Positions 1 to 7,302 of a stretch of DNA of 40,979 nucleotides are shown one piece after another. The notes under the pieces are model-generated. The model was given only the letters and a program-made list of their open reading frames with translations. It was not told where the DNA came from and searched no databases. The stretch covers positions 1-40,979 of the forward strand of contig CAMBKF010000017.1 in assembly GCA_945868085.1 (NCBI GenBank). Direction: 5' to 3'. The first letter of the stretch is position 1; every line of letters starts with the position of its first letter. The position numbers were made by a program, and so were the translations under genes. Origin of the DNA: an uncultured Oscillibacter sp. (GTDB taxonomy: Bacteria; Bacillota; Clostridia; Oscillospirales; Oscillospiraceae).

Positions 1-200
1 GCGGTTCCGCCTTTTTCCGCAGAATCTTTTATCACAAGTATTAGCCCACTCCTAATTATTTGGCTTGTTTCCCCTCCAGTTTTCGACACGCTTAAAGGAT
101 AACTGTTTATTGGGCGTGGACCAATTTCTTCCCGGCCTCCGCGGATCAATTATAGCTCGACCACGATAGATTCTCCCTATGACATACAAAAACGCCCCAT
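1..200. other. Gene-free AT-richer left edge
   Basis: I see no convincing coding region here on either strand. The stretch is visibly richer in A+T than the genes to the right. The first bases form GCGG/CCGC followed by TTTTT, which could be the end of a terminator whose left arm lies outside the window, but this is too incomplete to call. Together with the small basic ORF beside it, the stretch may be the edge of a mobile element. Confidence 0.4.
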
Positions 201-314
201 TTATTGCTTGTTTCGGTTGGACGGCTTAGGCTTGTCAGGGATCGCCTCATCCGCCTTGGGTGGGCGACCCCTGCGAGCCCCAACCAATTTTTCCGCTTTC
301 TGGTTTTCAGTCAT
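201..314 (-). CDS. Tiny basic protein with AT-hook-like motif, possible mobile-element remnant
   Basis: A 37-residue reading frame on the minus strand from ATG at 314 to TAA at 201. It is almost all charged or small residues and contains RRGRPPK (residues 14-20), an AT-hook-like core, followed by a Lys/Pro-rich tail. The frame stays open upstream to a stop at 363-365, so the ORF may be the tail of a slightly longer protein. The ribosome binding site is weak (GAAAAG just upstream). Basic proteins with this motif occur on conjugative elements of Clostridia, and the base composition differs from the neighbours, so a mobile-element remnant is a reasonable guess. I do not recognise a specific family, and this may not be a real gene. 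Confidence 0.3.
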   Translation of the reverse strand: MTENQKAEKLVGARRGRPPKADEAIPDKPKPSNRNKQ

Positions 315-460
315 AGTCTTTTCTGCTTTCGGCGGACTGCCACGGCACAGCTTTTTCGGCTTCTATAATTGGAAGTAACATGGCTTTTCGCTGAATGGAA
401 AGCGAAGCTGACTCGGGCTGGGGCGGTCTGTGTTAAAACGATAATTTTTTTGAAAATAAT

Positions 461-479
461 CTTGACAAATTTTGTCAAG
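461..479. promoter_or_regulatory. Perfect 9-bp inverted repeat over the -35 box, probable Rrf2 operator
   Basis: CTTGACAAA and TTTGTCAAG flank a single central T and form a perfect palindrome. It covers the whole -35 hexamer of the promoter at 462-490, so a bound protein would block RNA polymerase. Rrf2-family proteins are dimers that bind such palindromes and commonly repress their own operon, and the first gene downstream encodes one. That this Rrf2 protein binds here is inference from position and symmetry. Confidence 0.7.
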
Positions 480-490
480 ATTGATATGAT
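462..490 (+). promoter_or_regulatory. Promoter of the rrf2-acd-fprA operon
   Basis: A consensus -35 TTGACA (462-467) and a near-consensus -10 TATGAT (485-490) are separated by 17 bp. The operon's first ATG follows 35 bp downstream of the -10. The -35 box is embedded in the palindrome at 461-479. Confidence 0.85.
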
Positions 491-525
491 GGGACTAACA
501 AGCAAGCGAAAAGAGGATACGGAGC

Positions 526-957
526 ATGATTATCACCAAAGAGACGGACTACGCGATGCGCATTTTGCGGGTGCTGCTGGACGGGGAGAAGCATTCGGTG
601 GCCGAGATGGCGGAGACGGAGCTGATCCCCATGCAGTTTGCCTATCAGATCCTGCGAAAGCTCTCCGCTGGGGAGCTGGTGCAGGTGAGCCGGGGCGCAG
701 CCGGCGGCTGCCGGCTGTCCTGTGACCTGCGTGGCGTTTCCCTCTACGACCTCATGGCCGTCATGGGAGAGCATGACGTCCTGTGCGCCTGCATGGAGCC
801 GGGGTATGACTGCCGCTGGCAAAGCGAACACGGGAAATGCGCCATCCACTGCCAGCTAACGGAGTTACAGCGAAAGCAGGACGAGGCGTTCCGCGCCGTG
901 AGCCTGCGCAAGCTGCTGGCCGGCGGATCCGATCCCCAAGATACAAGCGAGCTGTAA
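526..957 (+). CDS. Rrf2-family transcriptional regulator, likely redox or Fe-S sensing
   Basis: A 143-residue protein with the typical Rrf2 opening (ITKETDYAMRILRVLL) and an N-terminal winged helix: recognition region around residues 24-47 (VAEMAETELIPMQFAYQILR) and wing around 55-64 (SRGAAGGC). The C-terminal half holds cysteines at 87, 89, 96, 105 and 109, with two more at 62 and 66. Family members such as IscR and NsrR bind a [2Fe-2S] or [4Fe-4S] cluster through three Cys in this part, so cluster-based sensing of O2, NO or iron status is plausible; the exact ligands cannot be read off. It is the first gene of an operon with an oxygen/NO-consuming flavoprotein system, spaced 22 bp from the next gene, and its promoter carries a palindrome that it may bind itself. 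Start at ATG 526 preceded by AGAGGA. Confidence 0.9.
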   Translation: MIITKETDYAMRILRVLLDGEKHSVAEMAETELIPMQFAYQILRKLSAGELVQVSRGAAGGCRLSCDLRGVSLYDLMAVMGEHDVLCACMEPGYDCRWQSEHGKCAIHCQLTELQRKQDEAFRAVSLRKLLAGGSDPQDTSEL

Positions 958-979
958 AATTTTAAGAGGAGGTACCCGT

Positions 980-2893
980 ATGCTGTTTCAAACCACGGCG
1001 GCGCACGAAGAGCTGCGCGCGAAGATCCGGAGCTTTGCGGAGGAGGAGATCAAGCCCCTCGCGTTTATGATGGATCAGAATAATGAGTTTCCCGAGGAGG
1101 CTGTCAAGAAGCTGGGTAAGCTGGGCTGGATGGGCATTCCCTTCCCCAAGGAGTACGGCGGTGCCGGTCTGGACGCCCTGAGCTACGCCATCGCGGTGGA
1201 GGAGCTGGCCCGTGTGGACGGCGGTGCGGGCGTCATCCTCTCCGCCCACGTCTCCCTCGGCTCATGGCCTATTTTCGCCTACGGCACCGAGGAGCAGAAG
1301 AAGAAGTATCTGATCCCGCTGGCCAAGGGCGAGAAGATCGGCGCCTTCGGTCTCACGGAGCCCAACGCCGGATCCGACGCCGGCGGCACGGAGACTACGG
1401 CGCTGGATAAGGGGGACTACTACCTCCTTAACGGCGGCAAGATCTTCATCACCAACGCTCCTAAGGCGGACACCTATGTGGTTTTCGCCGTCACAACGCC
1501 GGACATCGGCACCCGGGGTATCTCCGCCTTCATCGTGGAAAAGGGCTGGAAGGGCTTTGAGTTCGGCGACCACTATGACAAGATGGGTATTCGCTCATCC
1601 TCCACAGCGGAACTGATCTTCAATGACGTGAAGGTCCCCAAGGAAAACCTGTTGGGCAAGGAGGGCGAGGGCTTCAAGATCGCCATGTCCACGCTGGACG
1701 GCGGACGCATCGGAATCGCCGCGCAGGCGCTGGGCATCGCTCAGGGCGCGTTTGAGCAGGCGCTGAGCTATTCCAAGGAGCGCGTCCAGTTCGGAAAGCC
1801 CATCGCGGCCCAGCAGAGCATCGCCTTCAAGCTGGCGGATATGGCCACCAAGCTGCGTTGCGCCCGGTTCCTTATCTACTCCGCGGCGGAGCTGAAGGAG
1901 CAGCACGAGCCCTATGGCATGGAGTCCGCCATGGCGAAGATGTACGCCTCGGACATCGCGCTGGAGGTCACCAACGATGCCTTGCAGATCCACGGCGGCA
2001 GCGGCTTCCTCAAGGGCATGGAGGTGGAACGGGCCTACCGCGACGCCAAGATCACCACCATCTACGAGGGCACCAACGAGATCCAGCGGGTGGTCATCGC
2101 CTCCCATCTGGTGGGCAGGCTGGGCAAGAGCTCCGGCGGCGAGAGCCGCTCGGCGGCCAAGAAACCCGCGCCCATCACCGGCATTCGCAAAAAGACCATC
2201 TTCCGGGAGGGGGATGCTGTCCAGCAGGTGGCTGACCTTGTGGCGGCACTGAAAAAGGACGGACACGACTTCTCCGTGGGCATTCCCATGGATACGCCCA
2301 TCCCCAAGGCGGAGCGTGTGGTCTCCGCCGGTAAGGGCATCGGCGAAAAGAAGAACATGAAGCTGGTGGAGGACTTGGCCAAGGCCGCCGGCGCAGCTAT
2401 CGGCTCCTCCCGCCCCGTGGCGGAGACGCTGAAATACCTGCCCCTTGACCGCTATGTGGGTATGTCCGGGCAGAAGTTCACCGGCAACCTCTATATCGCC
2501 TGCGGTATCTCTGGCGCCACCCAGCACCTCAAGGGAATCAAGGACGCCTCCACCATCGTGGCTATCAACAAAAACGGCAACGCGCCTATCTTCAAGAACT
2601 GCGACTACGGCATCGTGGGCGATGTGATGGAGATTTTGCCCTTGCTCACCGCTGCACTGGACAGCGGCGAGAAGCAGCCCGCGCCGCCGATGGTGAAGAT
2701 GAAGCGTCCTACGCCGCCCAAGCCCACGCCCATCGGCGACACCTATGTGTGCGGCGGCTGCGGCTACGAGTATGTGCCGGAGCTGGGCGACGAGGACGGC
2801 GAGATCGCGCCGGGTACGCTCTTTGAGCAGCTTCCCGCCGAGTGGGTGTGTCCCGAGTGCGCGGAGACGAAGGATCAATTTATAAAGGCTTGA
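980..2893 (+). CDS. Three-part acyl-CoA dehydrogenase / ETF-alpha / rubredoxin protein
   Basis: A 637-residue fusion. Residues 1-380 are an acyl-CoA dehydrogenase with the catalytic base Glu363 in YEGTNEIQ, as in short-chain enzymes. Residues about 430-565 match only the FAD-binding C-terminal domain of ETF-alpha (YIACGISGATQHL, APIFKNCDYGIVGD). The ETF-alpha N-terminal domain and ETF-beta are absent. After a Pro/Lys-rich linker, residues 588-637 are a rubredoxin with iron ligands Cys591, Cys594, Cys624 and Cys627. Electrons could pass within one chain: acyl-CoA, dehydrogenase FAD, ETF-type FAD, rubredoxin iron. The next gene, 22 bp away, encodes a flavodiiron protein, the usual acceptor of rubredoxin electrons. 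The likely overall role is to burn acyl-CoA reducing power on O2 or NO in the cytoplasm. The domains are seen directly; the electron route and the substrate (possibly butyryl-CoA) are inferred. Start ATG after AGAGGAGG. Confidence 0.9.
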   Translation: MLFQTTAAHEELRAKIRSFAEEEIKPLAFMMDQNNEFPEEAVKKLGKLGWMGIPFPKEYGGAGLDALSYAIAVEELARVDGGAGVILSAHVSLGSWPIFAYGTEEQKKKYLIPLAKGEKIGAFGLTEPNAGSDAGGTETTALDKGDYYLLNGGKIFITNAPKADTYVVFAVTTPDIGTRGISAFIVEKGWKGFEFGDHYDKMGIRSSSTAELIFNDVKVPKENLLGKEGEGFKIAMSTLDGGRIGIAAQALGIAQGAFEQALSYSKERVQFGKPIAAQQSIAFKLADMATKLRCARFLIYSAAELKEQHEPYGMESAMAKMYASDIALEVTNDALQIHGGSGFLKGMEVERAYRDAKITTIYEGTNEIQRVVIASHLVGRLGKSSGGESRSAAKKPAPITGIRKKTIFREGDAVQQVADLVAALKKDGHDFSVGIPMDTPIPKAERVVSAGKGIGEKKNMKLVEDLAKAAGAAIGSSRPVAETLKYLPLDRYVGMSGQKFTGNLYIACGISGATQHLKGIKDASTIVAINKNGNAPIFKNCDYGIVGDVMEILPLLTAALDSGEKQPAPPMVKMKRPTPPKPTPIGDTYVCGGCGYEYVPELGDEDGEIAPGTLFEQLPAEWVCPECAETKDQFIKA

Positions 2894-2915
2894 GCCGTGA
2901 AGGAGGTAAGATAAG

Positions 2916-4127
2916 ATGTATTGCGTGCGTAAAGTAACGAACGACCTCTACTGGGTGGGCGCCAACGACCATCGCCTGGCCCTGTTTGAAAACTGCTTTC
3001 CCATTCCCCGGGGCGTAAGCTACAACGCCTACTGCCTGATGGACGAAAAGACGGTGCTCTTTGACACGGTGGACTGGTCTGCCTGCCGCCAGCTTTTGGA
3101 AAATCTGGCGTATGTGCTGGATGGCCGCGAGCTGGACTATCTGCTGGTCAACCATCTGGAGCCGGATCACGCCGCCTGCATTGAGGAGATCCTACTGCGC
3201 CACCCCAAAGTGAAGCTGATCTCCAACGAGAAGGCCTTCATGCTCATGCGGCAGTTCGGTTTCCATGTGGACGGGCATGAGTGCATCGAGGTGAAGGAGG
3301 GCGACACCTTCTCCTTCGGCAAGCACACCGTCACCTTTGTGGGCGCGCCTATGGTTCACTGGCCGGAGGCCATGGTGACCCTCGACGTCACCGACGGCGT
3401 CCTCTTTTCCGCCGACGCCTTTGGCACCTTCGGCGCACTGGACGGCAAGCTGTTTGCCGACGAGGTGGACTTCGAGCGGGACTGGCTGGACGACGCCCGC
3501 CGCTACCTCACCAATATCGTGGGCAAGTACGGCCCCCACATCCAACTCCTGCTGAAAAAGGCTGGCGGCGTTTTGGATCAGATCAAGTACATCTGCCCGC
3601 TCCACGGCCCCGTGTGGCGCAAGGATCTGGGCTGGTTCATCGAAAAATACGATACATGGAGCCGCTATGCCCCTGAGACCCAGGGCGTGCTCATCGTCTA
3701 CGCCTCTATGTACGGCAACACGGAGAACGCGGCTCAGGCACTGGCGGCGTCGCTCTGCGACAAGGGCATGAGCCGTGTGGCACTGTACGACGTGTCCTCC
3801 ACCCATGTCTCCCAACTGATCTCCGAGGCGTTTAAGTACAGCCACATCGTTCTGGCCTCTGTGACCTACAATCTCGGCATCTATCCCGCCATGCACGATT
3901 TTCTCATGGATATGAAGGCACTGAATCTGCAAAACCGCACCTTTGCCATCATTGAAAACGGCTCGTGGGCGGTGAAGTCCGGCGACCTCATGCAGAAATT
4001 CGTCAACGATGAGCTCAAAAACATGACAGTGCTCAACGAGCGCCTCAGCCTCGCCTCGTCCATGGGCACGGACAAGTGCACTGAGCTGGAAGCACTGGCG
4101 GATGCCATTCTGGAATCCATGAAGTGA
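2916..4127 (+). CDS. fprA: Flavodiiron protein (FprA type), O2/NO reductase
   Basis: 403 residues, the normal length for a two-domain flavodiiron protein. The N-terminal metallo-beta-lactamase-like domain keeps all diiron ligands: His80, Glu82, Asp84 (in NHLEPDH), His148, Asp167 and His230. The flavodoxin domain begins near residue 258 with the FMN loop ASMYGNTENA (263-272). Such proteins reduce O2 to water and/or NO to N2O, taking electrons from reduced rubredoxin. Here the rubredoxin is fused to the preceding acyl-CoA dehydrogenase, so donor and acceptor are encoded side by side. Strong ribosome binding site AAGGAGG. Third gene of the Rrf2-led operon, closed by the hairpin at 4209. Whether O2 or NO is preferred cannot be told from sequence. 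Confidence 0.95.
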   Translation: MYCVRKVTNDLYWVGANDHRLALFENCFPIPRGVSYNAYCLMDEKTVLFDTVDWSACRQLLENLAYVLDGRELDYLLVNHLEPDHAACIEEILLRHPKVKLISNEKAFMLMRQFGFHVDGHECIEVKEGDTFSFGKHTVTFVGAPMVHWPEAMVTLDVTDGVLFSADAFGTFGALDGKLFADEVDFERDWLDDARRYLTNIVGKYGPHIQLLLKKAGGVLDQIKYICPLHGPVWRKDLGWFIEKYDTWSRYAPETQGVLIVYASMYGNTENAAQALAASLCDKGMSRVALYDVSSTHVSQLISEAFKYSHIVLASVTYNLGIYPAMHDFLMDMKALNLQNRTFAIIENGSWAVKSGDLMQKFVNDELKNMTVLNERLSLASSMGTDKCTELEALADAILESMK

Positions 4128-4208
4128 CAGGCAGGGAAGTCAAAACCAAGACAACAGACAACAAACAGTCCCGCCGCGTCGGCTGCAGAAAAACCGGCTT
4201 TCAAAAAC

Positions 4209-4246
4209 AGAGCGGGCAAGCGTGATACTGCGCTTGCCCGCTCTTT
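4209..4246 (+). terminator. Terminator-like hairpin after fprA
   Basis: A perfect 14-bp stem (4209-4222 with 4231-4244), an 8-nt loop and only three T. The GC-rich stem right after the operon fits a terminator, though the short T tract makes it weaker than typical. The 80 bp between fprA and this hairpin hold no gene. Confidence 0.65.
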
Positions 4247-4292
4247 GCCCAAAAGGACATGAGAAGTGACCGGAGAAGATGAGAGGATCAAA

Positions 4293-6977
4293 ATGGAGAT
4301 CAGAAAACGAAACGGGAAGTCTGTTCCCTTTCAACAGGAGAAAATTTTCAACGCCATGAAAAAAGCGTTTGATGGACAGGGGAGGGAGATCGGGAGCAGA
4401 GAGCTGAATGAGATCCTCGCCGCCGTTCTTGACAACCTCGCCGCCGCAGCGCCGCTCACCGTGGAGCGTGTGCAGGACGAGGTGGAGCGGACGCTCATGG
4501 AGCGCGGATACTATGAGGTGGCAAAAGCGTACATCCTCTATCGCGAAAAGCGGTCTGCGCTGCGCCGCGTCCGGCATACCATCGCGCAGACGGTGGGGGA
4601 TGACTCGCTTGACGAGGTGCTGCGCCGCATCCAGATGGATTTTACCGAGGAAGTCTACTCCCTCGCGGCGCTTCAAATGAAGTTTGAGAGCTTCTGTCGC
4701 CCGGGCATGACGGAGGATGAGCGGGCTGAGGCACTGACCAAGGCAGCGGTAGAGCTGACTACGGCAGAGGCACCCAAGTGGGAGTTCATCGCGGCGCGGC
4801 TTCTGAACCACTCCTTTCGCTGTCGCAACGCACAGGAATGGGAGGGGCGCGGCGTCGGCGACCTCTATGGCAGACTTCGCTATCTGACGGATAAGGGACT
4901 CTACGGTGACTATATCCTTGCCCACTATACCCACGAGGAGATTGCCGTGGCGGAGGGCTTTCTCTGCCCGGAACGGGACGAGCTGTTCACCTACTCCGGC
5001 CTTGACCTGCTACTCAAACGCTATGTGATCCAGACACGCAGCCGCGTGCCGCTGGAAACACCGCAGGAGATGTTTTTGGGTATCGCGCTGCATCTTGCTA
5101 TGAACGAAGGCTCTGACCGCATGGGGTGGGTAAAACGCTTTTACGATATGCTCAGCCGTATGGAGGTCACGATGGCGACACCTACCATGTCTAACGCGCG
5201 AAAGCCCTACCATCAGCTTTCAAGCTGCTTTGTGGACACTGTGCCGGACAGTCTGGACGGCATATACCGCTCGTTGGACAACTTCGCAAAGGTCTCTAAA
5301 TTCGGCGGTGGAATGGGGATGTACTTCGGTAAGGTGCGCGCTGCAGGCAGCACCATCCGCGGCTTTCAAGGGGCGGCGGGCGGTGTTATCCGCTGGATCC
5401 GGCTGGTCAACGACACCGCCGTGGCGGTGGATCAGTTGGGGATGCGGCAGGGCGCTGTGGCGGTTTACTTAGACGCATGGCACCGGGATCTGCCGGAATT
5501 CCTTCAACTGCGCACCAACAACGGCGACGACCGCATGAAGGCACATGATGTGTTTCCCGCCGTGTGCTATCCGGATCTCTTCTGGCGACTGGCGGAGGAG
5601 AACATAGACGCGCCGTGGCATCTCATGTGTCCGCATGAGATCCTCACGGTCAAGGGCTACGCTCTGGAGGATTACTGGGGTACGGAATGGGAGAAGCGGT
5701 ATCTGGACTGCGTCAATGACCCGCGCATCGAAAAGCGCAGCGTCACCGTCAAGGATATCGTGCGGCTGGTGCTTCGCTCGGCAGTGGAGACCGGCACGCC
5801 CTTCGCCTTCAACCGCGACAGCGTAAATCGTATGAACCCAAACGGCCACACGGGAATGATCTATTGCTCCAATCTCTGCACGGAGATCGCGCAGAACATG
5901 GCGCCCATCGAGCATATCAGCACTGAGGTGCACACGGAGAACGGCGACACAGTGGTGGTGACAGCCACACGCCCCGGTGAGTTTGTGGTCTGCAACCTGG
6001 CGAGTCTGTCTCTCGGTAATCTGCCGGTGGAGGACGAGGCCTATATGGAACGCACGGTGGAAACGGCCATCCGCGCACTGGATAATGTGATTGACCTCAA
6101 CTTCTACCCGTTGGAATACGCGCGGCTTACCAATCAGAAGTACCGCAGCATCGGCCTGGGCGTCAGCGGCTACCACCACATGCTGGCAAAGCGCGGCATC
6201 CGCTGGGAGAGCGAGGAGCACCTTGCCTTCACCGACGCGGTGTTCGAGCACATCAACTACGCCGCCGTCAAGGCGGACGCAGCACTGGCACGGGAAAAGG
6301 GTCGTTACGCACTCTTTGAGGGCAGCGACTGGCAGACGGGCGCGTATTTTGAAAAGCGGGGTTATACCTCCGAAAAGTGGCAGGCGCTTGCGAAAACGGT
6401 GGCGGCGCAGGGAATGCGCAACGCCTATCTGCTGGCGGTCGCACCGACCTCCAGCACATCTATCCTCTCCGGCACGTCGGCGGGCATCGATCCAATTATG
6501 AAGAAATTCTTCTTAGAGGAGAAAAAGGGCAGCATGCTGCCCCGCGTTGCCCCGGAGCATGGTCAAGTCCTTTCGAGACCGTACAAGTATCAGGAAGCTC
6601 GTCTGGTGTTCCGGGAGATGATCGAGGTCCTCTGCACGGATATGTTCTCAAAGAATCTTGTGACGCAGGGCTGCTCCTGGTGGGTATCCTACGACTATAA
6701 AAGTTTAGAGGTGTGTCCTTCTTATGATGGGCCACTCAGTATGGATTTCTACGGGAGAATCCACCCTAAACACAGTAATGGGACCGTCAAGCTTCCGACC
6801 ATCACCAATAATATTCAGATCATCACTGCGCCCCTATTGAAATCTTTTGATGATAAGACTGATCACCGACTTCTATATCGGAGATTAGGCGTCTGTGCAA
6901 ATGATGTGAAAGAAGACAGCGGAGTGTTTCAGCTTAATAGGTCAAATATAATAAGCCGTGGGAACTGGCTGCAGTAG
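4293..6977 (+). CDS. Hybrid ORF: class I ribonucleotide reductase large subunit lacking its C-terminus, fused to a polymerase fragment
   Basis: Residues 1 to about 755 are a ribonucleoside-diphosphate reductase alpha chain: N-terminal ATP-cone (about 1-95), the first active-site Cys in QLSSCF, the radical-site motif NLCTEI, the second redox Cys in CNLASLSL, and PTSSTS near the active-site end. It reduces ribonucleotides to deoxyribonucleotides. After MLPRVAPE (codon ending at 6557) the similarity stops: the last ~100 residues of the family, with the tyrosine pair for radical transfer and the C-terminal redox Cys pair, are missing. The frame runs on into the C-terminal part of a Y-family polymerase. 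As written it could not work as a class I enzyme, and no small subunit lies in the window. I chose ATG 4293 over GTG 4266 because AGAGG sits 6 bases ahead of it. A real deletion fusion or an assembly error are both possible. Confidence 0.8.
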   Translation: MEIRKRNGKSVPFQQEKIFNAMKKAFDGQGREIGSRELNEILAAVLDNLAAAAPLTVERVQDEVERTLMERGYYEVAKAYILYREKRSALRRVRHTIAQTVGDDSLDEVLRRIQMDFTEEVYSLAALQMKFESFCRPGMTEDERAEALTKAAVELTTAEAPKWEFIAARLLNHSFRCRNAQEWEGRGVGDLYGRLRYLTDKGLYGDYILAHYTHEEIAVAEGFLCPERDELFTYSGLDLLLKRYVIQTRSRVPLETPQEMFLGIALHLAMNEGSDRMGWVKRFYDMLSRMEVTMATPTMSNARKPYHQLSSCFVDTVPDSLDGIYRSLDNFAKVSKFGGGMGMYFGKVRAAGSTIRGFQGAAGGVIRWIRLVNDTAVAVDQLGMRQGAVAVYLDAWHRDLPEFLQLRTNNGDDRMKAHDVFPAVCYPDLFWRLAEENIDAPWHLMCPHEILTVKGYALEDYWGTEWEKRYLDCVNDPRIEKRSVTVKDIVRLVLRSAVETGTPFAFNRDSVNRMNPNGHTGMIYCSNLCTEIAQNMAPIEHISTEVHTENGDTVVVTATRPGEFVVCNLASLSLGNLPVEDEAYMERTVETAIRALDNVIDLNFYPLEYARLTNQKYRSIGLGVSGYHHMLAKRGIRWESEEHLAFTDAVFEHINYAAVKADAALAREKGRYALFEGSDWQTGAYFEKRGYTSEKWQALAKTVAAQGMRNAYLLAVAPTSSTSILSGTSAGIDPIMKKFFLEEKKGSMLPRVAPEHGQVLSRPYKYQEARLVFREMIEVLCTDMFSKNLVTQGCSWWVSYDYKSLEVCPSYDGPLSMDFYGRIHPKHSNGTVKLPTITNNIQIITAPLLKSFDDKTDHRLLYRRLGVCANDVKEDSGVFQLNRSNIISRGNWLQ
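6558..6938 (+). pseudogene. Fragment of a Y-family DNA polymerase (UmuC/DinB-like, Firmicutes type)
   Basis: Within the hybrid ORF the residues from HGQVLSRPY to GVFQLN match the little-finger and C-terminal region of the Clostridia-type Y-family (lesion bypass) polymerase: EARLVFREMIEVL, WWVSYDYKSLE, LDFYGR-like MDFYGRIHPKHSNGTV and TDHRLLYRRLGVCA. The palm and fingers with the catalytic Asp residues are absent, and the true C-terminus that normally follows (a segment starting near FTDYEALEKE) is replaced at about 6939 by unrelated sequence. It is therefore cut at both ends and cannot be a polymerase. Identification rests on recalled family motifs. Confidence 0.75.
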
Positions 6978-7150
6978 TAAACGAAGCCTTTCAACCTTCA
7001 ACAGAATACAGGGAGAACCCTGCTTCTTAGATGGGTTAACTCATAGGGGAAAACGGGAAGTGAGTCTGCGAAAAGCCTTGAAAGCACTGGGAAAAATGCA
7101 ATAATACTGATTCAGTACGGTCTCAAAGCAGCTCGTCGCGCGCCGCAGTT
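6939..7150 (+). other. Structured non-coding-looking segment, possibly a group I intron or IStron remnant
   Basis: No coding similarity. The segment contains GGGAACTGGCTGCAGTAG with AAACGAAGCC, reminiscent of the P4-P6 part of group I introns; a hairpin CAGGG/CCCTG (7009-7013 with 7018-7022); and a longer-range pair CTTTCAA/TTGAAAG (6988-6994 with 7078-7084) where a P3-like helix could form. It begins exactly where the polymerase similarity ends (after CAGCTTAAT), as an insertion would. I could not identify the conserved P7 elements with confidence and no transposase or TnpB gene follows, so an intron identity is only a suggestion. Confidence 0.3.
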
Positions 7151-7176
7151 CAGCAAGCGCTGAGTTCACTTTCTCA

Positions 7177-7210
7177 ACAAGCACTCACTTCGGTGGGTGC
7201 TTGTTTTTTT
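7177..7210 (+). terminator. Intrinsic terminator
   Basis: A 12-bp stem ACAAGCACTCAC (7177-7188) with GTGGGTGCTTGT (7193-7204), one G-T pair, a stable TTCG tetraloop and seven T (7204-7210). This is a strong plus-strand terminator and probably ended the polymerase transcription unit. Confidence 0.9.
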
Positions 7211-7302
7211 GAGGCTGTATGCTATACTGTTGTTACAGCGCCCAAGAAATACAAAAACCGCGGCAAAGGCAGATACCACAAACGTCAGAAAGGCAGAAAA
7301 TT

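Noticed and set aside
1595-2878. A 427-codon minus-strand frame opposite the acyl-CoA dehydrogenase fusion
   Set aside because: Leu/Gly/His-rich shadow without family motifs; the plus strand has all catalytic residues of three known domains.
4293-6977. A functional reductase-polymerase fusion enzyme
   Set aside because: Both partners lack essential parts: the C-terminal radical and redox residues of the reductase and the catalytic palm of the polymerase.
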